This document shows, piece after piece, positions 21,791-30,538 of a stretch of DNA of 64,000 bases. Location of the stretch: the NCBI RefSeq assembly GCF_004771005.1, contig NZ_RQHV01000061.1, positions 186,001-250,000 on the forward strand. The letters are read 5' to 3'. The stretch comes from Leptospira ilyithenensis (GTDB lineage Bacteria; Spirochaetota; Leptospiria; Leptospirales; Leptospiraceae). The notes under the pieces are model-generated. The model saw only the letters and a list, made by a program, of their open reading frames with translations. It was not told the origin of the DNA and ran no database searches. The first letter of the stretch is position 1. Each line of letters opens with the position of its first letter. Made by a program: the position numbers and the translations under genes.

Positions 21791-22342
21791 ATGGTACCTA
21801 GACTTAAACAAAGATACGAAAAGGACATTCGCCCGAATCTGCAAAAGCAGCTCGGTTTTGAAAGTGTGATGCGAGTTCCCAAATTAGAAAAAATTGTGAT
21901 CAACGTCGGTATGGGTGAAGCTCATACCAATCCGAAAGCAATGGAAGCTTGTCTTGTGGAGATCGGTCAGATTACCGGCCAAAAACCGGTTAAAACTTTT
22001 GCTAAAAAGTCAATCGCTGGTTTTAAAGTGAGAGAAGGCATGGTCCTCGGTTGTAAAGTTACTCTTCGTGGAAATTACATGTATGAATTCTTAGACAGAT
22101 TCATCAACATCGCTCTTCCAAGGGTTCGTGACTTTCGCGGAGTCAATCCGAAAGGATTTGATGGACGTGGTAATTACAACTTATCCGTAAAAGAACAAAT
22201 CATTTTCCCTGAGATCCATTTTGATAAAATCAATACGATCTATGGAATCAATATCACCTTTGTCACGAACACTGAAGAAGACAAAGAAGCGTACGAATTA
22301 TTTCACGCCTTCGGTATGCCTTACCGAACGGCAAATAAGTAG
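21791..22342 (+). CDS. rplE: Large-subunit ribosomal protein L5 (uL5)
   Basis: 183 residues. Signatures include [13 protein letters not shown], the region [23 protein letters not shown] and [21 protein letters not shown]5 binds 5S rRNA and contacts P-site tRNA. It lies two bases after rplX. Confidence 0.97.
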   Translation: MVPRLKQRYEKDIRPNLQKQLGFESVMRVPKLEKIVINVGMGEAHTNPKAMEACLVEIGQITGQKPVKTFAKKSIAGFKVREGMVLGCKVTLRGNYMYEFLDRFINIALPRVRDFRGVNPKGFDGRGNYNLSVKEQIIFPEIHFDKINTIYGINITFVTNTEEDKEAYELFHAFGMPYRTANK

Positions 22343-22352
22343 GAGGCAGATT

Positions 22353-22538
22353 ATGGCGAAAAAATCGATGATGGAACGCCACGCCAAAAAGCAAAAATTC
22401 AAAGTGAGAGAGTATAATCGTTGCCCTCTTTGCGGTCGTTCGCGCGCATATTTGCGCCGCTTTGATATGTGTCGTCTATGCTTCCGTGATTTGGCTAGTA
22501 AAGCTCAGATCCCTGGCGTGAAAAAATCCTCCTGGTAG
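22353..22538 (+). CDS. rpsZ: Small-subunit ribosomal protein S14, zinc type (uS14)
   Basis: 61 residues from the ATG at 22353, which has an excellent ribosome-binding site (AGGAGG) ten bases upstream. A longer frame from 22221 would overlap rplE by 120 bases and is rejected. Two CxxC pairs (CPLCGR and CRLCFR) mark the zinc-binding S14 form. It lies between L5 and S8, the universal spc order. Confidence 0.96.
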   Translation: MAKKSMMERHAKKQKFKVREYNRCPLCGRSRAYLRRFDMCRLCFRDLASKAQIPGVKKSSW

Positions 22539-22560
22539 AATATAGGAAAGGTTATTATAA

Positions 22561-22959
22561 ATGAGTCTTTCAGATCCTATAGCAGATATGCTAACCCGCA
22601 TCAGAAACGCACAACAAGCGAAACACGAGTTGTGTGTGATTCCGGGAAGTAAAATTAAGAAATCCATCCTAGAACTTCTAAAAGAAGAAGGTTTTGTGGA
22701 TGAGATTCAAACGGTAAAGAACGGTAGTTTTGATGATTTTCAAGTAAAATTGAAATATGATCCGGACAAAAGACCTGTCATTCGTATGATTGAAAGAGTT
22801 TCTACCCCAGGTAGAAGAGTCTACATTCAGTCGGAAGAGATTCGTCCGTTCAAAAACAACATTGGAACTCTCATCCTTTCCACTTCGAAAGGAGTGATGA
22901 CTGGGAAACGTGCGCGCAAACTCAGAGTAGGAGGAGAAGTTCTTTGTAAGGTATTCTAA
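22561..22959 (+). CDS. rpsH: Small-subunit ribosomal protein S8 (uS8)
   Basis: 132 residues. It begins [18 protein letters not shown] and ends with the family block [26 protein letters not shown]. In E. coli S8 also represses the spc operon through an mRNA site at rplE; not assessed here. Confidence 0.97.
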   Translation: MSLSDPIADMLTRIRNAQQAKHELCVIPGSKIKKSILELLKEEGFVDEIQTVKNGSFDDFQVKLKYDPDKRPVIRMIERVSTPGRRVYIQSEEIRPFKNNIGTLILSTSKGVMTGKRARKLRVGGEVLCKVF

Positions 22960-22983
22960 CCTTAGAAAGGATATTGAATCATC

Positions 22984-23523
22984 ATGTCTCGAGTTGGTAA
23001 AAGTATTATTAAATTGCCTGCAAAGGTAGAAGTAAAAGCAGAATCAAATTTTATTACCGTAAAAGGCCCATTAGGTGAGCTGAAATCACCTCTTTATGAA
23101 GGCGTAGTTGCGAAAGTGGAAAATGGTGAACTGGTTTTTACACGAACAAGTGAAGACCAAAAGACAGTTTCATTGCACGGGCTTGTAAGATCTCTTGCGA
23201 TGAATAATGTCAAAGGTGTAACCACCGGTTGGGAAAAAAACCTTGAGATCACTGGGGTCGGTTACCGAGCTCAGAAGAAAGGTAAAGATTTAGTGATGAG
23301 CTTGGGTTATTCTCATGAAGTGGTTTTCCCCGAGCCTGAAGGTATCAAAATCGATGTTGCTGATCAGTTGAAAATTAAAATTTCAGGAATTGATCGTCAA
23401 TTAGTTGGCCAAGTTGCCGCTGATATTCGTTCTAAAAGACCACCGGAGCCTTACAAAGGTAAGGGTGTGAAATACAGCAATGAATACATCCGTAGAAAAG
23501 CTGGAAAAACTGGTAAGAAGTAG
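22984..23523 (+). CDS. rplF: Large-subunit ribosomal protein L6 (uL6)
   Basis: 179 residues. It begins [17 protein letters not shown] and has the C-terminal signature [28 protein letters not shown]6 sits near the sarcin-ricin loop. It is followed by rplR after nine bases. Confidence 0.97.
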   Translation: MSRVGKSIIKLPAKVEVKAESNFITVKGPLGELKSPLYEGVVAKVENGELVFTRTSEDQKTVSLHGLVRSLAMNNVKGVTTGWEKNLEITGVGYRAQKKGKDLVMSLGYSHEVVFPEPEGIKIDVADQLKIKISGIDRQLVGQVAADIRSKRPPEPYKGKGVKYSNEYIRRKAGKTGKK

Positions 23524-23532
23524 TAAATCGTT

Positions 23533-23901
23533 ATGATTAACAAGACAGCAAAATACATTAAAAGAGAAAGACGGGCAGAAAGAGTACGTTATAAACTGCA
23601 AGCAAACTCTGGTCGTCCTCGTTTGGTTTTTAATAAATCCAATCGTTATCTGACTGCTCAAGTGATTGATGACACGAAAGGTGTTACGGTTGCTTTTGTT
23701 ACTACACAAAGTAAGGATTTTCCGAAACATGAAAATTCTAAAAAGAGCAAAGCCGCAGCAGTGCAATTGGGAAAACTGATCGCAGAAAAAGCTAAAACCG
23801 CCGGAGTTTCCCAGGTAGTTTTGGATCGTTCTGGTATGGTTTACCATGGCCGTATCGCTGCCTTCGCAGATTCCGCTCGTGAAGGTGGTTTGGAGTTCTA
23901 A
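23533..23901 (+). CDS. rplR: Large-subunit ribosomal protein L18 (uL18)
   Basis: 122 residues. The end [28 protein letters not shown] is the L18 signature region. It binds 5S rRNA together with L5 and L25. One base separates it from rpsE. Confidence 0.97.
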   Translation: MINKTAKYIKRERRAERVRYKLQANSGRPRLVFNKSNRYLTAQVIDDTKGVTVAFVTTQSKDFPKHENSKKSKAAAVQLGKLIAEKAKTAGVSQVVLDRSGMVYHGRIAAFADSAREGGLEF

Positions 23902-23902
23902 T

Positions 23903-24409
23903 ATGATCCTAGAAGAAGAAACAAAAGAATTTACTGAGAAAGTAGTAAAGATCGACCGTGTTGCAAAAGTAGTAAAAGGGGGACGTCGTTTCTCCTTCAA
24001 CGCACTTTCTGTAGTAGGGGATTCCAAAGGAAAAGTAGGAATCGGATTTGGAAAAGCTAACGAAGTTCCGGATGCGATCCGCAAATCCATCGAATCAGCT
24101 AAAAAGAATTTAAAATCCATTCATTACATCGGACATACCGTTCCGCACGATGCGATCGGAAGTTTTAAATCAGCACGAGTGATTTTAAAGCCTGCGACTC
24201 CGGGAACCGGGATCATTGCCGGAGCATCCGTTCGTTCCGTATTGGAAAGAGCGGGAATCCAAGATGTTCTTACAAAGTCCTGGGGATCCTCAAATCCGAT
24301 GAACATTGTTAAGGCGACGATGGATGCACTCCAACAATTGGAAACTCCTTCTATGGCGGTAAAACGCCGTGGTGTGAGCCTTAAACACTTGTTCGGTCAA
24401 GATCTATAA
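23903..24409 (+). CDS. rpsE: Small-subunit ribosomal protein S5 (uS5)
   Basis: 168 residues from the ATG at 23903. An earlier in-frame start (23846) lies inside rplR and is rejected. The dsRNA-binding-like domain is seen in [20 protein letters not shown] and [20 protein letters not shown]; the C-terminal domain has the [20 protein letters not shown] block. S5 contributes to decoding fidelity and mRNA unwinding. Confidence 0.96.
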   Translation: MILEEETKEFTEKVVKIDRVAKVVKGGRRFSFNALSVVGDSKGKVGIGFGKANEVPDAIRKSIESAKKNLKSIHYIGHTVPHDAIGSFKSARVILKPATPGTGIIAGASVRSVLERAGIQDVLTKSWGSSNPMNIVKATMDALQQLETPSMAVKRRGVSLKHLFGQDL

Positions 24410-24422
24410 AGGAAAGATTGAT

Positions 24423-24602
24423 ATGGAAGAAGTATTGGTAACCCAAGAAAAAAGTTCTATCGGTATCATTCCGATGCACAAAAAAACTTTGATTGCTCTC
24501 GGTCTTAAGAAAAAAGGCCAAACTAGAAAGCACAAAGTAACTCCTCAATTGAAGGGAATGCTTCGTCAGGTAGGATACCTACTGAAAGTAGATAAGGTAT
24601 AA
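24423..24602 (+). CDS. rpmD: Large-subunit ribosomal protein L30 (uL30)
   Basis: 59 residues, translated by hand from the ATG at 24423. The motif [20 protein letters not shown] followed by VGYLLKV near the C-terminus is the L30 pattern. It lies in the expected place between rpsE (13 bases) and rplO (4 bases), and has a GGAAAG ribosome-binding site. Confidence 0.95.
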   Translation: MEEVLVTQEKSSIGIIPMHKKTLIALGLKKKGQTRKHKVTPQLKGMLRQVGYLLKVDKV

Positions 24603-24606
24603 TTGA

Positions 24607-25146
24607 ATGGCTCAAACAGAAAAAATTGAACAAGGAAGAGGATTTGGCAAAAAAAGAGCCAAAAAATCCACTTCTTTAGGAAATAAAAACCTAATCCCGA
24701 TCCCTAAAGGTGCTAAGACCTCTAAGAAAAGAGTAGGTCAAGGTCCTGGTTCCGGACTTGGTAAAACATCTGCTCGTGGTTCGAAAGGACAAAGAGCTCG
24801 TGCGTCCTCTATGAAAAGAGGGTTTGAAGGTGGTCAGATGCCACTTCACAAACGTTTGCCGAAACGCGGATTTACAAATATTTTCAAAGAAGAATTCCAA
24901 CCGGTCAATCTGCTTGCTCTAACAAAAGCTGGTCTTTCCGGTGAAGTGACTCCTGCTGCTCTAAAAGCGAAAAATTTGATCAAAAGCGAAACTGATCTGA
25001 TCAAAGTTCTTGGAACGGGAGAAATCACTGCGGCGATCACAATCACTGCTGATGGCTTTTCAGAATCTGCGAAAGCAAAGATTGAAAAAGCAGGTGGAAA
25101 AGTTGTGATTCGTGAAAAGAAAAAAGAAGAGAAGAAAAAAGCATAA
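24607..25146 (+). CDS. rplO: Large-subunit ribosomal protein L15 (uL15), N-terminally extended
   Basis: 179 residues against about 145 in most bacteria. The core starts NLIPIPKGAKTSKKRVGQGP near residue 28 and includes GSKGQRARASSMKRGFEGGQ. The first about 27 residues are a basic extension, and the C-terminus ends in a Lys/Glu run. Extended at both ends but in frame and tightly packed with its neighbours. Confidence 0.95.
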   Translation: MAQTEKIEQGRGFGKKRAKKSTSLGNKNLIPIPKGAKTSKKRVGQGPGSGLGKTSARGSKGQRARASSMKRGFEGGQMPLHKRLPKRGFTNIFKEEFQPVNLLALTKAGLSGEVTPAALKAKNLIKSETDLIKVLGTGEITAAITITADGFSESAKAKIEKAGGKVVIREKKKEEKKKA

Positions 25147-25149
25147 CCA

Positions 25150-26529
25150 ATGTTTCAAACAATAGCAAACATCTTTAGAATTCCTGAACTACGCTCCAAG
25201 ATTTTTTTTACAATCGGTATGTTATTACTTTTCAGGATGGGAACTCATGTTTCCATTCCTGGAATTAATAGTTTGATCGTTACAGGAATTACAGCAGATC
25301 CAAGCGAAGGTTTTCTTGGGATGGTGGATTTGTTTGCGGGTGGTGCTCTTCTCAAATTTTCTATTTTCGCCTTAGGGATTATGCCTTATATTTCTTCTTC
25401 CATCATTATGCAACTAGTGATGGTTCTCATTCCTTCTTTGCAAAAGATGCAAAAGGAAGGAGAAGAAGGAAGAAAGAAGATCCAACAGTATACTAAGTAC
25501 GGAACTTTGATTCTATGTGCGGTTCAATCCCTTGCAGTGATTCAACTTGCAAATTCCTGGTCCACAGGATCGGGAAATTCTCCTGCAAAATACCCTGGTC
25601 TCATTAACCCTTCGGTAGAAGCGTATTTTTTGCCTTTGGCGATGCTTTCCATTACAACCGGAACGGTATTACTGATTTGGTTAGGTGAACAAATTACTGA
25701 GCGTGGAATTGGTAACGGAATTTCTCTTATCATTTTTGCAGGTATCATCGGCCGTATGCCGGAAGCATTGATTTCTATGTTTACTTCCGATACTTCGGAC
25801 GCACTTTCCGTATTGATTCTTTTGATTATTTTTATCTTACTCATTGCTCTTACAGTCATCCTTACACAAGGAGTGAGACGAGTTCCGTTGAACTACGGAA
25901 AACAAATGGTAGGAAGAAAGATGGTTCAGGCACGTAGCCAGTCCATTCCTTTCAAAGTGAATAGCGCAAACGTAATGCCTATCATCTTTGCATCTTCTTT
26001 GATCTTATTTCCCCAAACCATCATTCAATGGTTATCGTCTAAGGGCGGTCAATGGGCTGGCTGGGCAGTGATTATGGATTTTTTCAACCCGTTCTCTCAA
26101 ATCTGGTATCACGCACTATTCTATTTTATCATTTATACATCTCTCATAATTTTCTTCGCTTATTTCTATACTGCCATTCAGTTCAACCCACAAGAGTTAG
26201 CTGACAATTTAAAGAAATACGGCGGGTTTATTCCCGGTGTTCGTCCAGGTTCACAAACAAAAGAAATGATTGAAAAGATATTAAATCGGATCACTCTACC
26301 CGGCGCGTTATTTCTCGCGGGTCTTGCTCTTGCTCCCTATTTGATTATCAAATTTCTCAACCTAGGTTCAAACACAGGTGGTGGAACTCTTGTATATACT
26401 TTTGGGGGAACTTCGCTTCTCATTATGGTGGGTGTGGCTCTGGAAACATTGAAACAAATTGAAGCCCAACTTCTTATGAGAAATTATGAAGGATTCATGA
26501 AAAAGACCAAGATTAAGGGTAGGGCATAG
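25150..26529 (+). CDS. secY: Preprotein translocase channel subunit SecY
   Basis: 459 residues with ten hydrophobic membrane segments. Family blocks include [11 protein letters not shown] near residues 27-37, [16 protein letters not shown], the cytosolic loop [13 protein letters not shown] and [13 protein letters not shown]. It forms the inner-membrane channel with SecE (encoded at 729-917). It lies between rplO (3 bases) and adk (2 bases), the usual order. Confidence 0.98.
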   Translation: MFQTIANIFRIPELRSKIFFTIGMLLLFRMGTHVSIPGINSLIVTGITADPSEGFLGMVDLFAGGALLKFSIFALGIMPYISSSIIMQLVMVLIPSLQKMQKEGEEGRKKIQQYTKYGTLILCAVQSLAVIQLANSWSTGSGNSPAKYPGLINPSVEAYFLPLAMLSITTGTVLLIWLGEQITERGIGNGISLIIFAGIIGRMPEALISMFTSDTSDALSVLILLIIFILLIALTVILTQGVRRVPLNYGKQMVGRKMVQARSQSIPFKVNSANVMPIIFASSLILFPQTIIQWLSSKGGQWAGWAVIMDFFNPFSQIWYHALFYFIIYTSLIIFFAYFYTAIQFNPQELADNLKKYGGFIPGVRPGSQTKEMIEKILNRITLPGALFLAGLALAPYLIIKFLNLGSNTGGGTLVYTFGGTSLLIMVGVALETLKQIEAQLLMRNYEGFMKKTKIKGRA

Positions 26530-26531
26530 TA

Positions 26532-27095
26532 ATGAAGAGACTCATCTTTATGGGACCTCCAGGAGCTGGAAAAGGTACCCAAGCAGATATCGTTAAAGAA
26601 AAATTTAAAATTCCCCAAATCTCCACTGGTGATATTCTTAGAAGTGCTGTAAAAAATGGTACTGCTATGGGTGTAGAAGCAAAAAAATATATGGACGCGG
26701 GAGACCTCGTTCCGGATGCTGTCGTTATAGGCATAATCCGGGATCGTTTGGTCGAACCTGATTGTGCGAATGGATTCATACTGGATGGATTTCCTAGGAC
26801 GGTGGAGCAAGCAAAGGCTCTCTCGGAAATCCTCAAAGAGCTTCATATGGAGCTCGACTCCGTTGTCAACCTAGACGTTCCCGATGAAGAGTTGGTGAAA
26901 CGGTTGCTAGGTAGAGCGATCAAAGAAGGACGCTCGGATGACAACGAAGAGACCATCAAAAACCGTCTGCATACTTACAACACAAAGACTCTGCCCCTGA
27001 TCGATTTTTACAAGGGAACAGGTATCCTTCGGCAGATCAATGGCTTGGGAAGTATGGAACAAATCACCGATTCTATTTTAAAATCGATTCAATAG
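26532..27095 (+). CDS. adk: Adenylate kinase
   Basis: 187 residues, the short form without a long or zinc-binding lid. P-loop [10 protein letters not shown] at about 8-17, the AMP-binding STGDILR and the stretch [14 protein letters not shown] are present; the short lid is [14 protein letters not shown]. It catalyses ATP + AMP = 2 ADP. Its stop codon overlaps the ribosome-binding site of infA (TAGGAG), so the two are likely translated in a coupled way. Confidence 0.98.
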   Translation: MKRLIFMGPPGAGKGTQADIVKEKFKIPQISTGDILRSAVKNGTAMGVEAKKYMDAGDLVPDAVVIGIIRDRLVEPDCANGFILDGFPRTVEQAKALSEILKELHMELDSVVNLDVPDEELVKRLLGRAIKEGRSDDNEETIKNRLHTYNTKTLPLIDFYKGTGILRQINGLGSMEQITDSILKSIQ

Positions 27096-27105
27096 GAGAA
27101 TCACC

Positions 27106-27324
27106 CTGGCAAAGGAAGAAGCAATAACCATTGATGGAACCGTTTTGGAACCACTACCGAACGCTATGTTTCGTGTAGAGTTGGAAAATGGTCACAAGGT
27201 ATTAGCGCATATCTCTGGTAAGATGAGAATGCACTATATTCGGATTCTTCCAGGTGATAAAGTTACAGTGGAACTTTCTCCGTATGATTTAACGAAAGGC
27301 CGAATTACCTACAGAAAGAAATAG
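27106..27324 (+). CDS. infA: Translation initiation factor IF-1, CTG start
   Basis: Hand translation gives 72 residues, the exact IF-1 length. It reads [20 protein letters not shown], then [20 protein letters not shown], ending GRITYRKK. The codon preceding the conserved Ala is CTG (27106-27108). An AGGAG Shine-Dalgarno (27094-27098) stands seven bases upstream. Only AAT AGG AGA ATC ACC separate it in frame from upstream sequence, with no ATG, GTG or TTG. The next ATG is at codon 20 and would remove the first strand of the OB fold. The CTG is therefore the likely initiator. IF-1 sits in the ribosomal A site and helps IF-2 and IF-3. Same adk-infA-rpmJ-rpsM order as many bacteria. Confidence 0.93.
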   Translation: MAKEEAITIDGTVLEPLPNAMFRVELENGHKVLAHISGKMRMHYIRILPGDKVTVELSPYDLTKGRITYRKK

Positions 27325-27332
27325 GAAAGAAA

Positions 27333-27446
27333 ATGAAAGTTAGAGCATCAGTTAAAAAAATCTGTCCTGAGTGCAAAGTCATTCGCAGAAAAGGTGTGAT
27401 CCGAGTGATTTGCACAAACCCTAAACACAAACAAAGGCAACGATAA
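27333..27446 (+). CDS. rpmJ: Large-subunit ribosomal protein L36 (bL36), zinc type
   Basis: 37 residues, [20 protein letters not shown] and so on to KHKQRQR. The CxxC...C...H pattern (Cys11, Cys14, Cys27, His32) marks the zinc-binding form. ATG at 27333 has a GGAAAG ribosome-binding site. Placed between infA and rpsM as expected. Confidence 0.97.
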   Translation: MKVRASVKKICPECKVIRRKGVIRVICTNPKHKQRQR

Positions 27447-27452
27447 GAATAT

Positions 27453-27833
27453 ATGGCACGTATCTCCGGTGTTGATTTACCATCAAACAAAAGAATTGTG
27501 ATCGGTCTCACTTATGTCTTCGGAATAGGTAAGACGTCTTCTCAAGAGATCCTGAAAAAAGCTGGGATCGATGAAAGCATTAGAGTGAAAGATCTAACGG
27601 ACGAACATGAAGCTGCGATCCGTCGGGTCATTGAAGAAGGATACCAAGTAGAAGGGGATCTTCGTTCTGAAGTGAATCTAAACATCAAACGTTTGATGGA
27701 TGTTGGTTGTTATAGAGGTCTTCGTCACAGAAGAGGACTTCCAGTGAATGGGCAAAGAACCCGCACAAATGCTCGTACCAGAAAAGGTATTAAAAAGACA
27801 GTGGCGAATAAGAAAAAAGCCCCAGGTAAATAG
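27453..27833 (+). CDS. rpsM: Small-subunit ribosomal protein S13 (uS13)
   Basis: 126 residues. It begins [21 protein letters not shown] and has the signature [21 protein letters not shown]13 contacts S19 and tRNA from the 30S head. First gene of the alpha operon. Confidence 0.97.
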   Translation: MARISGVDLPSNKRIVIGLTYVFGIGKTSSQEILKKAGIDESIRVKDLTDEHEAAIRRVIEEGYQVEGDLRSEVNLNIKRLMDVGCYRGLRHRRGLPVNGQRTRTNARTRKGIKKTVANKKKAPGK

Positions 27834-27844
27834 AGGAATCATTC

Positions 27845-28258
27845 ATGGCTGAGAAAGAAGCAAAAGGCAAAAAAGATACCAAGAAAGTTAAAAAAAAGGA
27901 AAAGAAAAACGTTCCGAGAGGAAAGGTTTACATTCAAGCTTCCTTTAACAATACCATCGTATCGATTACAGATATGGCGGGGAATGTTCTTTCCTGGTCT
28001 TCTTCCGGAATGATGGGATTCCGTGGTTCTAAAAAATCCACCCCTTATGCGGCACAAATTGCTGCTACAAGTGCGGCAGAGAAAGCAATTGAAGCTGCCG
28101 GACTTTCCGAAGTAGACGTTATGGTTTCAGGTCCTGGTATCGGAAGAGAATCTGCGATTCGTTCCCTTACTACAAAGGGATTACTCATTAAATTGATAAA
28201 AGATGTTACCCCTCTTCCACACAATGGATGCCGTCCACGTAAGAGAAGAAGAGTTTAG
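27845..28258 (+). CDS. rpsK: Small-subunit ribosomal protein S11 (uS11)
   Basis: 137 residues. The core ([20 protein letters not shown], then [14 protein letters not shown] and the end [15 protein letters not shown]) is canonical. The first about 22 residues form a Lys-rich extension. S11 is in the 30S platform near the E site. Confidence 0.97.
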   Translation: MAEKEAKGKKDTKKVKKKEKKNVPRGKVYIQASFNNTIVSITDMAGNVLSWSSSGMMGFRGSKKSTPYAAQIAATSAAEKAIEAAGLSEVDVMVSGPGIGRESAIRSLTTKGLLIKLIKDVTPLPHNGCRPRKRRRV

Positions 28259-28278
28259 TTAGGGGATAAGGAAAACAT

Positions 28279-28911
28279 ATGGCACGTTATAGAGGACCAG
28301 TTGTAAAGTTAATGAGAAGAGAGGGTTTAAACCTCTTTCTTAAAAACAGTCATACTCTTCACAAAGAGAAATCATCATTAGAAAAAAGAAAATACCCACC
28401 GGGTTTACCTCCTAAGAAAAAAGGAAAGATAACTGAATACGGTGCGCAGCTTCGTGAGAAACAAAAAGTAAAAAGAGCGTATGGAGTTTTAGAAAAACAA
28501 TTCCGTCGTTATTTTGAAGAAGCATCTCATACTCCAGGGATTCCTGGAGAGAACTTACTCCAATTCTTGGAAAGAAGGTTGGACAATGTTCTATACCGCA
28601 TGGGTTATGCGGTAACAAGAAGACAAGCGCGTAACTTTGTCGCTCACAGACATGTTATCGTAAATGGAATTCGTGTAGATATTCCTTCTTACAGAGTGAA
28701 TATTGGCGATAAGGTTGAAATTCGAGAAAAATTTCAAAAATCCAGTTTCATTGAAGAAAATATCAGATTGGCGCAAGCGATCAACAGAACCGCATCTTGG
28801 GTATCGGTTGATTACGCACAATTTTCCGGGGAAATTTTATCTCTTCCAACAAGAGATCATATCGATATCCCAGTGAAAGAACAGGTAATCGTAGAGTTGT
28901 ACTCTAAGTAA
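28279..28911 (+). CDS. rpsD: Small-subunit ribosomal protein S4 (uS4)
   Basis: 210 residues. The S4 RNA-binding domain is clear (LERRLDNVLYRMGYAVTRRQ, then ARNFVAHRHVIVNG). Unlike zinc-type S4, no CxxC pair is seen near the N-terminus. S4 starts 30S assembly and in E. coli represses the alpha operon. Confidence 0.97.
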   Translation: MARYRGPVVKLMRREGLNLFLKNSHTLHKEKSSLEKRKYPPGLPPKKKGKITEYGAQLREKQKVKRAYGVLEKQFRRYFEEASHTPGIPGENLLQFLERRLDNVLYRMGYAVTRRQARNFVAHRHVIVNGIRVDIPSYRVNIGDKVEIREKFQKSSFIEENIRLAQAINRTASWVSVDYAQFSGEILSLPTRDHIDIPVKEQVIVELYSK

Positions 28912-28943
28912 GCTAACGGAATCTAGAGAAGAAGGATACGACA

Positions 28944-29921
28944 TTGTCCCCAAAGAATTTACTAAAAGGTTTTAAAAGACCAAAAAAAATCGAATTCACT
29001 ACTGATGTGAATACTCCTAATTATGGTAAGTTTGTAGCCGAGCCTTTCGAAAGAGGGATCGGTACAACCATAGGGAATTCTTTAAGAAGAACTCTTATGT
29101 CTTCGATCGAGGGAGCGGCTATTTCCGCGATCCGAATCGAAGGTGTGACGCACGAGTTCGCTTATATTGAGGGAGTTGCGGAAGACGTGACTCGTATCAT
29201 CCTCAACCTCAAACAAGTTCGTATCAAATACGAGCCTGAGGACAAAGAAGCAAGCAAAGTCATTCATATCGAATTGAAAGGTGCGGGTTATTTCCGTGCC
29301 GGGGATTTGGCGATTGATTCTTCCATAGAAATCATGAATCCTGATCTTCATATCGCTACTTTGAATGAAGACGCAAACCTTATCCTTGATTTGGAAATCC
29401 AAAGAGGAAGAGGGTATGTTCCTGCAGAAGACAAAAAGAAAGATATCGAAGTTTTGGGAACGATTCCTATCGACTCTATCTTTTCACCGATTCAAAAAGT
29501 TCTTTTTGAAGTGTCTGAGACTCGTGTAGCGCAAAGATCCGATTATGAAAAATTAACTTTAGAAGTTTGGACAGACGGTTCCGTATCTCCCGAAGATGCG
29601 GTAGCTCAAGCTGCAAAAATTCTAAAAGACCATTTAACCGTATTCATCAACTTCGAAGAAGAAATCGAAGAAGAAGAAGAAGAGTTAGATGAAGCAGACG
29701 AAAAATTAAAAGCATCCCTTTCTAAACATGTGGAAGAATTGGAATTGTCTGTTCGCGCAACAAACGTTTTACGAAGCCTTGAAATTGATTTCATCGGCGA
29801 GCTTGTAAAACGTAGCGAAGAGGAAATGACAAAATCCAAACATTTTAGTGAACAAAGTTTGCAAGAATTAAAGATCAAACTACAATCGCTTGGTTTGTCT
29901 TTCGGAATGAGAGATTTTTAA
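28944..29921 (+). CDS. rpoA: DNA-directed RNA polymerase subunit alpha
   Basis: 325 residues from a TTG start (28944) with a GAAGGA ribosome-binding site. The N-terminal domain has [20 protein letters not shown]. The linker (about 236-252) is a run of Glu. The C-terminal domain (about 255-325) keeps the residues matching E. coli Arg265 and Asn268 (SVRATNVLR). The second DNA-contact loop reads HFSEQSL instead of NLGKKSL. Placed between rpsD and rplQ. Confidence 0.97.
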   Translation: MSPKNLLKGFKRPKKIEFTTDVNTPNYGKFVAEPFERGIGTTIGNSLRRTLMSSIEGAAISAIRIEGVTHEFAYIEGVAEDVTRIILNLKQVRIKYEPEDKEASKVIHIELKGAGYFRAGDLAIDSSIEIMNPDLHIATLNEDANLILDLEIQRGRGYVPAEDKKKDIEVLGTIPIDSIFSPIQKVLFEVSETRVAQRSDYEKLTLEVWTDGSVSPEDAVAQAAKILKDHLTVFINFEEEIEEEEEELDEADEKLKASLSKHVEELELSVRATNVLRSLEIDFIGELVKRSEEEMTKSKHFSEQSLQELKIKLQSLGLSFGMRDF

Positions 29922-29922
29922 A

Positions 29923-30432
29923 ATGAGAAAACGTAATAAAGTAAGCCAACTAAATAGATCAGCGGATCATAGAAAAGCTATGATTCAAAATATGGTAATC
30001 TCTCTCTTTCGTTATGAAAGAATTGAGTCTTCAGTAGCAAAATTGAAAGTTGCTCGTTCTTATGCAGAGAGAATGATTTCTCGTGCAAAAAGAAATTTAG
30101 ATTCTGCTTTGGGAACTCTTGATGAGAAACAAAAAGCGGAGAAAATCCTGCATAACACTCGTTATCTCTACAGTCATCTAGGTAGTCAAGAGATCGTGAG
30201 CAAACTTCTTACCGACCTTTCCAACCGATACGCAACTCGTTTGGGGGGATATACTAGAATTGTTCGCCTTGTGAATCGTCAGTCTGACAATACAGAAATG
30301 GCAATTTTAGAGTTAGTTGAACGTAAAACTGCTGATGAATTGAAAGAAGAAAGAGTAGCTAAACGTGCAAAGGCGGCAGCTCCGAAAGCAAAAGCAGATG
30401 CAAAACCTAAAAAGGAAAAGAAAACTAAATAA
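29923..30432 (+). CDS. rplQ: Large-subunit ribosomal protein L17 (bL17), with C-terminal extension
   Basis: 169 residues against about 120-130 usually. The core [20 protein letters not shown] and GGYTRIVRL...[12 protein letters not shown] is typical. The last about 40 residues are an Ala/Lys-rich tail ending KPKKEKKTK. One base after rpoA. Last gene of the cluster; a terminator follows. Confidence 0.95.
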   Translation: MRKRNKVSQLNRSADHRKAMIQNMVISLFRYERIESSVAKLKVARSYAERMISRAKRNLDSALGTLDEKQKAEKILHNTRYLYSHLGSQEIVSKLLTDLSNRYATRLGGYTRIVRLVNRQSDNTEMAILELVERKTADELKEERVAKRAKAAAPKAKADAKPKKEKKTK

Positions 30433-30460
30433 GATTTAAATCTTTATTTGATTCCTTTCT

Positions 30461-30491
30461 AAAAAGTCCGCTTTATGGCGGACTTTTTTTT
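30461..30491 (+). terminator. Bidirectional terminator between rplQ and the converging acyltransferase/dehydrogenase gene
   Basis: AAAAAGTCCGC and GCGGACTTTTT pair perfectly around a short TTTATG-containing loop, followed by a run of eight T. The A-run on the other side makes it work on the minus strand too. It ends the alpha operon and lies 47 bases past the end of the gene coming from the right. Confidence 0.9.
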
Positions 30492-30538
30492 CTTACCACT
30501 TAACAGCGTAGTCAATAAATTTCGGATTCGAACCACTG

